Source: CBDUQP01 sp965369385
GTDB lineage: Bacteria; Planctomycetota; Phycisphaerae; SM23-33
Assembly (NCBI GenBank): GCA_965369385.1
Contig: CBDUQP010000035.1
Span: 1 to 26,580, forward strand
Direction: 5' to 3'
Length of the DNA stretch: 26,580 bases
The translations under genes were made by a program, and so were the position numbers. The notes under the pieces are model-generated. The model had not been told where the DNA came from, ran no database searches, and saw only the letters and a program-made list of their open reading frames with translations. Below are positions 24,921-26,580 of the stretch, in pieces. Position 1 is the stretch's first letter. Each line of letters opens with the position of its first letter.

Positions 24921-25448
24921 TTAGCCCTTTAGCTGTTCAGCCAACAATGCGTCTTTTTCCACAACTTTTTTTGCCTGATCCTTCTTGAACCCTGCCAGCT
25001 TATCCGCCAGTTCCACGTCGCCAAGCGCCAAGATCTCGGCTGCGAAGATGGCCGCATTGCGAGCGCCCGCAGACCCTATCGCCATGCACGCAACGGGAAT
25101 CCCCGGAGGCATCTGCATGGTACTCAAGGCTGCGTCAATACCTACGAGCGGTCCGGAACACATCGGCACGCCAATAACCGGAAGCGTAGTGCCCGCCGCC
25201 ATAACACCACTCAACGCCGCACTCATCCCGGCCGCTGCGATGATAACCTTCAACCCTCGCCCCACAGCCCCTGTGCAATATTCATGCGCGATAACCGTCG
25301 TGCGGTGAGCGGAAATAATTCTCACCTCAAAAGGGATCCCAAAATCGTCCAACTGGTCAAGGCAGCGTTTCATAGTGTCCAGATCGCTGTCACTGCCCAT
25401 TACTACGCCAACTACCGGCGGAGAAGATTTTTCGGCATTGTCGGTCAT
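24921..25448 (-). CDS. purE: N5-carboxyaminoimidazole ribonucleotide mutase
   Basis: This 175-residue class I PurE converts N5-CAIR to CAIR in purine biosynthesis. Signatures are VVMGSDSDLDTMKR at about residues 15-28, IISAHRTT (the conserved SAHR loop), AAAGMSAALSGVMA and MQMPPGIPVACMAIGSAGARNAAIFAAEIL near the C-terminal part (motif spans about residues 111-140). The length is the bacterial norm. The upstream GAG before AATAAACATG is a modest ribosome-binding site. No purK, which would make N5-CAIR, is adjacent in this window. Confidence 0.95.
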   Translation of the reverse strand: MTDNAEKSSPPVVGVVMGSDSDLDTMKRCLDQLDDFGIPFEVRIISAHRTTVIAHEYCTGAVGRGLKVIIAAAGMSAALSGVMAAGTTLPVIGVPMCSGPLVGIDAALSTMQMPPGIPVACMAIGSAGARNAAIFAAEILALGDVELADKLAGFKKDQAKKVVEKDALLAEQLKG

Positions 25449-25652
25449 GTTTATTTCTCGTTATTAAAATAAGACTTATGTCTCGCCAAACAGTTTGGCG
25501 ATGCCCAGACTAGAGCCCAGAGCATACGAATTTCCCAAGCGATTTTCCAGTCTGCTCAGTCCATGTCAGCAATTCATCCCAGCCACTGGCTTCCTCTATC
25601 AAATGTAACACGTTGCGGAAACTTCATTTGCACTCCATCACTCTGTCATGCC

Positions 25653-25658
25653 TATAAT
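25653..25658 (+). promoter_or_regulatory. -10 box, candidate promoter of the phosphatase-like gene
   Basis: A perfect TATAAT lies 60 bp before the start codon. TTGCAC at 25628-25633 could be the -35 box with a 19-bp spacer; the match is weak. Confidence 0.35.
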
Positions 25659-25717
25659 ACTTGGGTACAATGCGTAGCTGACTGCGGTGCGATTGTCCTT
25701 CACAGGAGTGTACCGAT

Positions 25718-26580
25718 ATGATTTACCGCAAATGCTCGTTCGTGTGTATTATGATCTTCCTCGCCGTATTGCCCGGCGGATGCGCCGACCCGCTCCGGTT
25801 CTCGGCCTCGCCCGCCAAAGGAGTCAGCGAGGGAATTGTCACCCACGCCTACGACACTTCCGGCGATGGCGTCTCGGATTTTTTTCTGATTTCCAATCGC
25901 ATCGGCAGACTGGCCACTATCGGATATGATAACACTTCAGACGGGCAAGCCGATGAATTGATACCGCTCGATTCAATATCGCCGCAAGACCGCAGACACG
26001 TGGTCATCATTCTCGACGGTTTTGCCTACGAGGTGATCGACAAGTATCGCCAAGATGGCCATCTGGGAATGTTCTTCCCGCCGTCAAAGGTGGTAGCCCC
26101 CTACCCGACGCTAACCGATCTCGGCCTCGCCGATGCGCTAGCCGCGAAGACCTGCCCAGCGTTTGAGGCAGAATACTTCGATCGCAAGGCTAACAGGGTT
26201 GTCGGCGGATCGATGGCCTACCTCAACGGTATGAACTCCACCTTCGAGAAGCATGTTGACCACCGGGCGGATGCCCTTTGGGATGCAATCAGCTATATCT
26301 ACCCGTGGCAAGTGTTCAAACGCGAAGTCGGGCAGATAGCCCGAAGCACATCACCGCCGCTTGAGAAGGATTTCACTGCCTATATCGTCAGCACTGCCGG
26401 CATGAGCACCGAACAGGGCGAAGCCGGGCAGATTCGCTGCCTTGAGAGGATAGAGCGTCTGGTTCTACAGCTAATTCACGAAAGCCGCGGCCGCGTGAGC
26501 ATAACGCTGCTGGCAGATCACGGACACTCATACACGCCCGGCGTTCGCCTTGGACTGGACAAGCACCTGAAAGATTACGG
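25718..26580 (+). CDS. Exported alkaline-phosphatase-superfamily protein (5' part)
   Basis: The first 287 codons of a longer gene that runs off the right edge. An N-terminal hydrophobic segment ends in LPGGC (C22), a signal peptide with a poor lipobox, so it may be a lipoprotein. Residues 46-54 (DTSGDGVSD) and 71-79 (DNTSDGQAD) are two calcium-binding loops of the dockerin/thrombospondin-3 type. The alkaline-phosphatase fold then begins: VVIILDGF gives metal ligand D100, PYPTLTD gives the likely nucleophile Thr (T131 or T133), and LLADHGHS gives D267/H268. This fits type I phosphodiesterase or sulfatase-like metallo-hydrolases acting outside the cytoplasm. AGGAG about 9 nt upstream fixes the start. 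The C-terminal metal ligands are beyond the window. Confidence 0.82.
   Translation, partial: MIYRKCSFVCIMIFLAVLPGGCADPLRFSASPAKGVSEGIVTHAYDTSGDGVSDFFLISNRIGRLATIGYDNTSDGQADELIPLDSISPQDRRHVVIILDGFAYEVIDKYRQDGHLGMFFPPSKVVAPYPTLTDLGLADALAAKTCPAFEAEYFDRKANRVVGGSMAYLNGMNSTFEKHVDHRADALWDAISYIYPWQVFKREVGQIARSTSPPLEKDFTAYIVSTAGMSTEQGEAGQIRCLERIERLVLQLIHESRGRVSITLLADHGHSYTPGVRLGLDKHLKDY

Overview
The window is a chromosomal stretch, moderately GC-rich, of what is probably a planctomycete-type bacterium, perhaps Phycisphaerae. The hints are a membrane-anchored Hanks-type Ser/Thr kinase, a very large thioester-type alpha-2-macroglobulin, a ThiD2-ThiE fusion and an exported phosphatase-like protein with calcium-loop repeats. 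This placement is an inference from gene content, not from a marker gene. No phage, plasmid, CRISPR or complete insertion sequence is visible.

Layout. Positions 1-283 hold no gene that can be supported. A Ser/Thr kinase (284-1336, -) and a radical SAM protein (1497-2525, -) follow. They face away from a 651-residue protein that fuses a gamma-glutamylcyclotransferase domain to an amidoligase/glutamate-cysteine-ligase-like domain (2876-4831, +). Positions 4843-10535 form a glycine/threonine/one-carbon block: kbl and tdh on the minus strand, a divergent XRE-cupin regulator with perfect palindromes in the shared promoter region, then glyA and thiD2-thiE on the plus strand. Positions 10532-16321 hold the alpha-2-macroglobulin gene, whose stop codon interlocks with that of thiE. 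Next on the minus strand are lon, hsp20 and a sensor histidine kinase (16951-22003). The right end holds a pteridine-reductase-like SDR, a 600-bp hairpin-rich stretch without genes, tRNA-Leu(CAG), a YjbQ-family protein, a small membrane protein, purE, and the 5' part of an exported alkaline-phosphatase-superfamily protein that runs off the window.

Working together. Tdh and Kbl convert threonine to glycine plus acetyl-CoA, and GlyA interconverts glycine and serine with folate one-carbon units. The XRE-cupin protein is the obvious candidate regulator. Hsp20 and Lon form a protein quality-control pair.

The most unusual items are: (i) two 122-bp, about 91% identical, non-coding elements at 2691-2812 and 16697-16818 with 18-bp terminal inverted repeats and perfect 4-bp target duplications (ATAA, ATAG), that is, a MITE family; (ii) the GGCT-amidoligase fusion divergent from a radical SAM gene, a candidate for undescribed amide-bond chemistry; (iii) the hairpin-rich region 23100-23700, with mutually exclusive stems.
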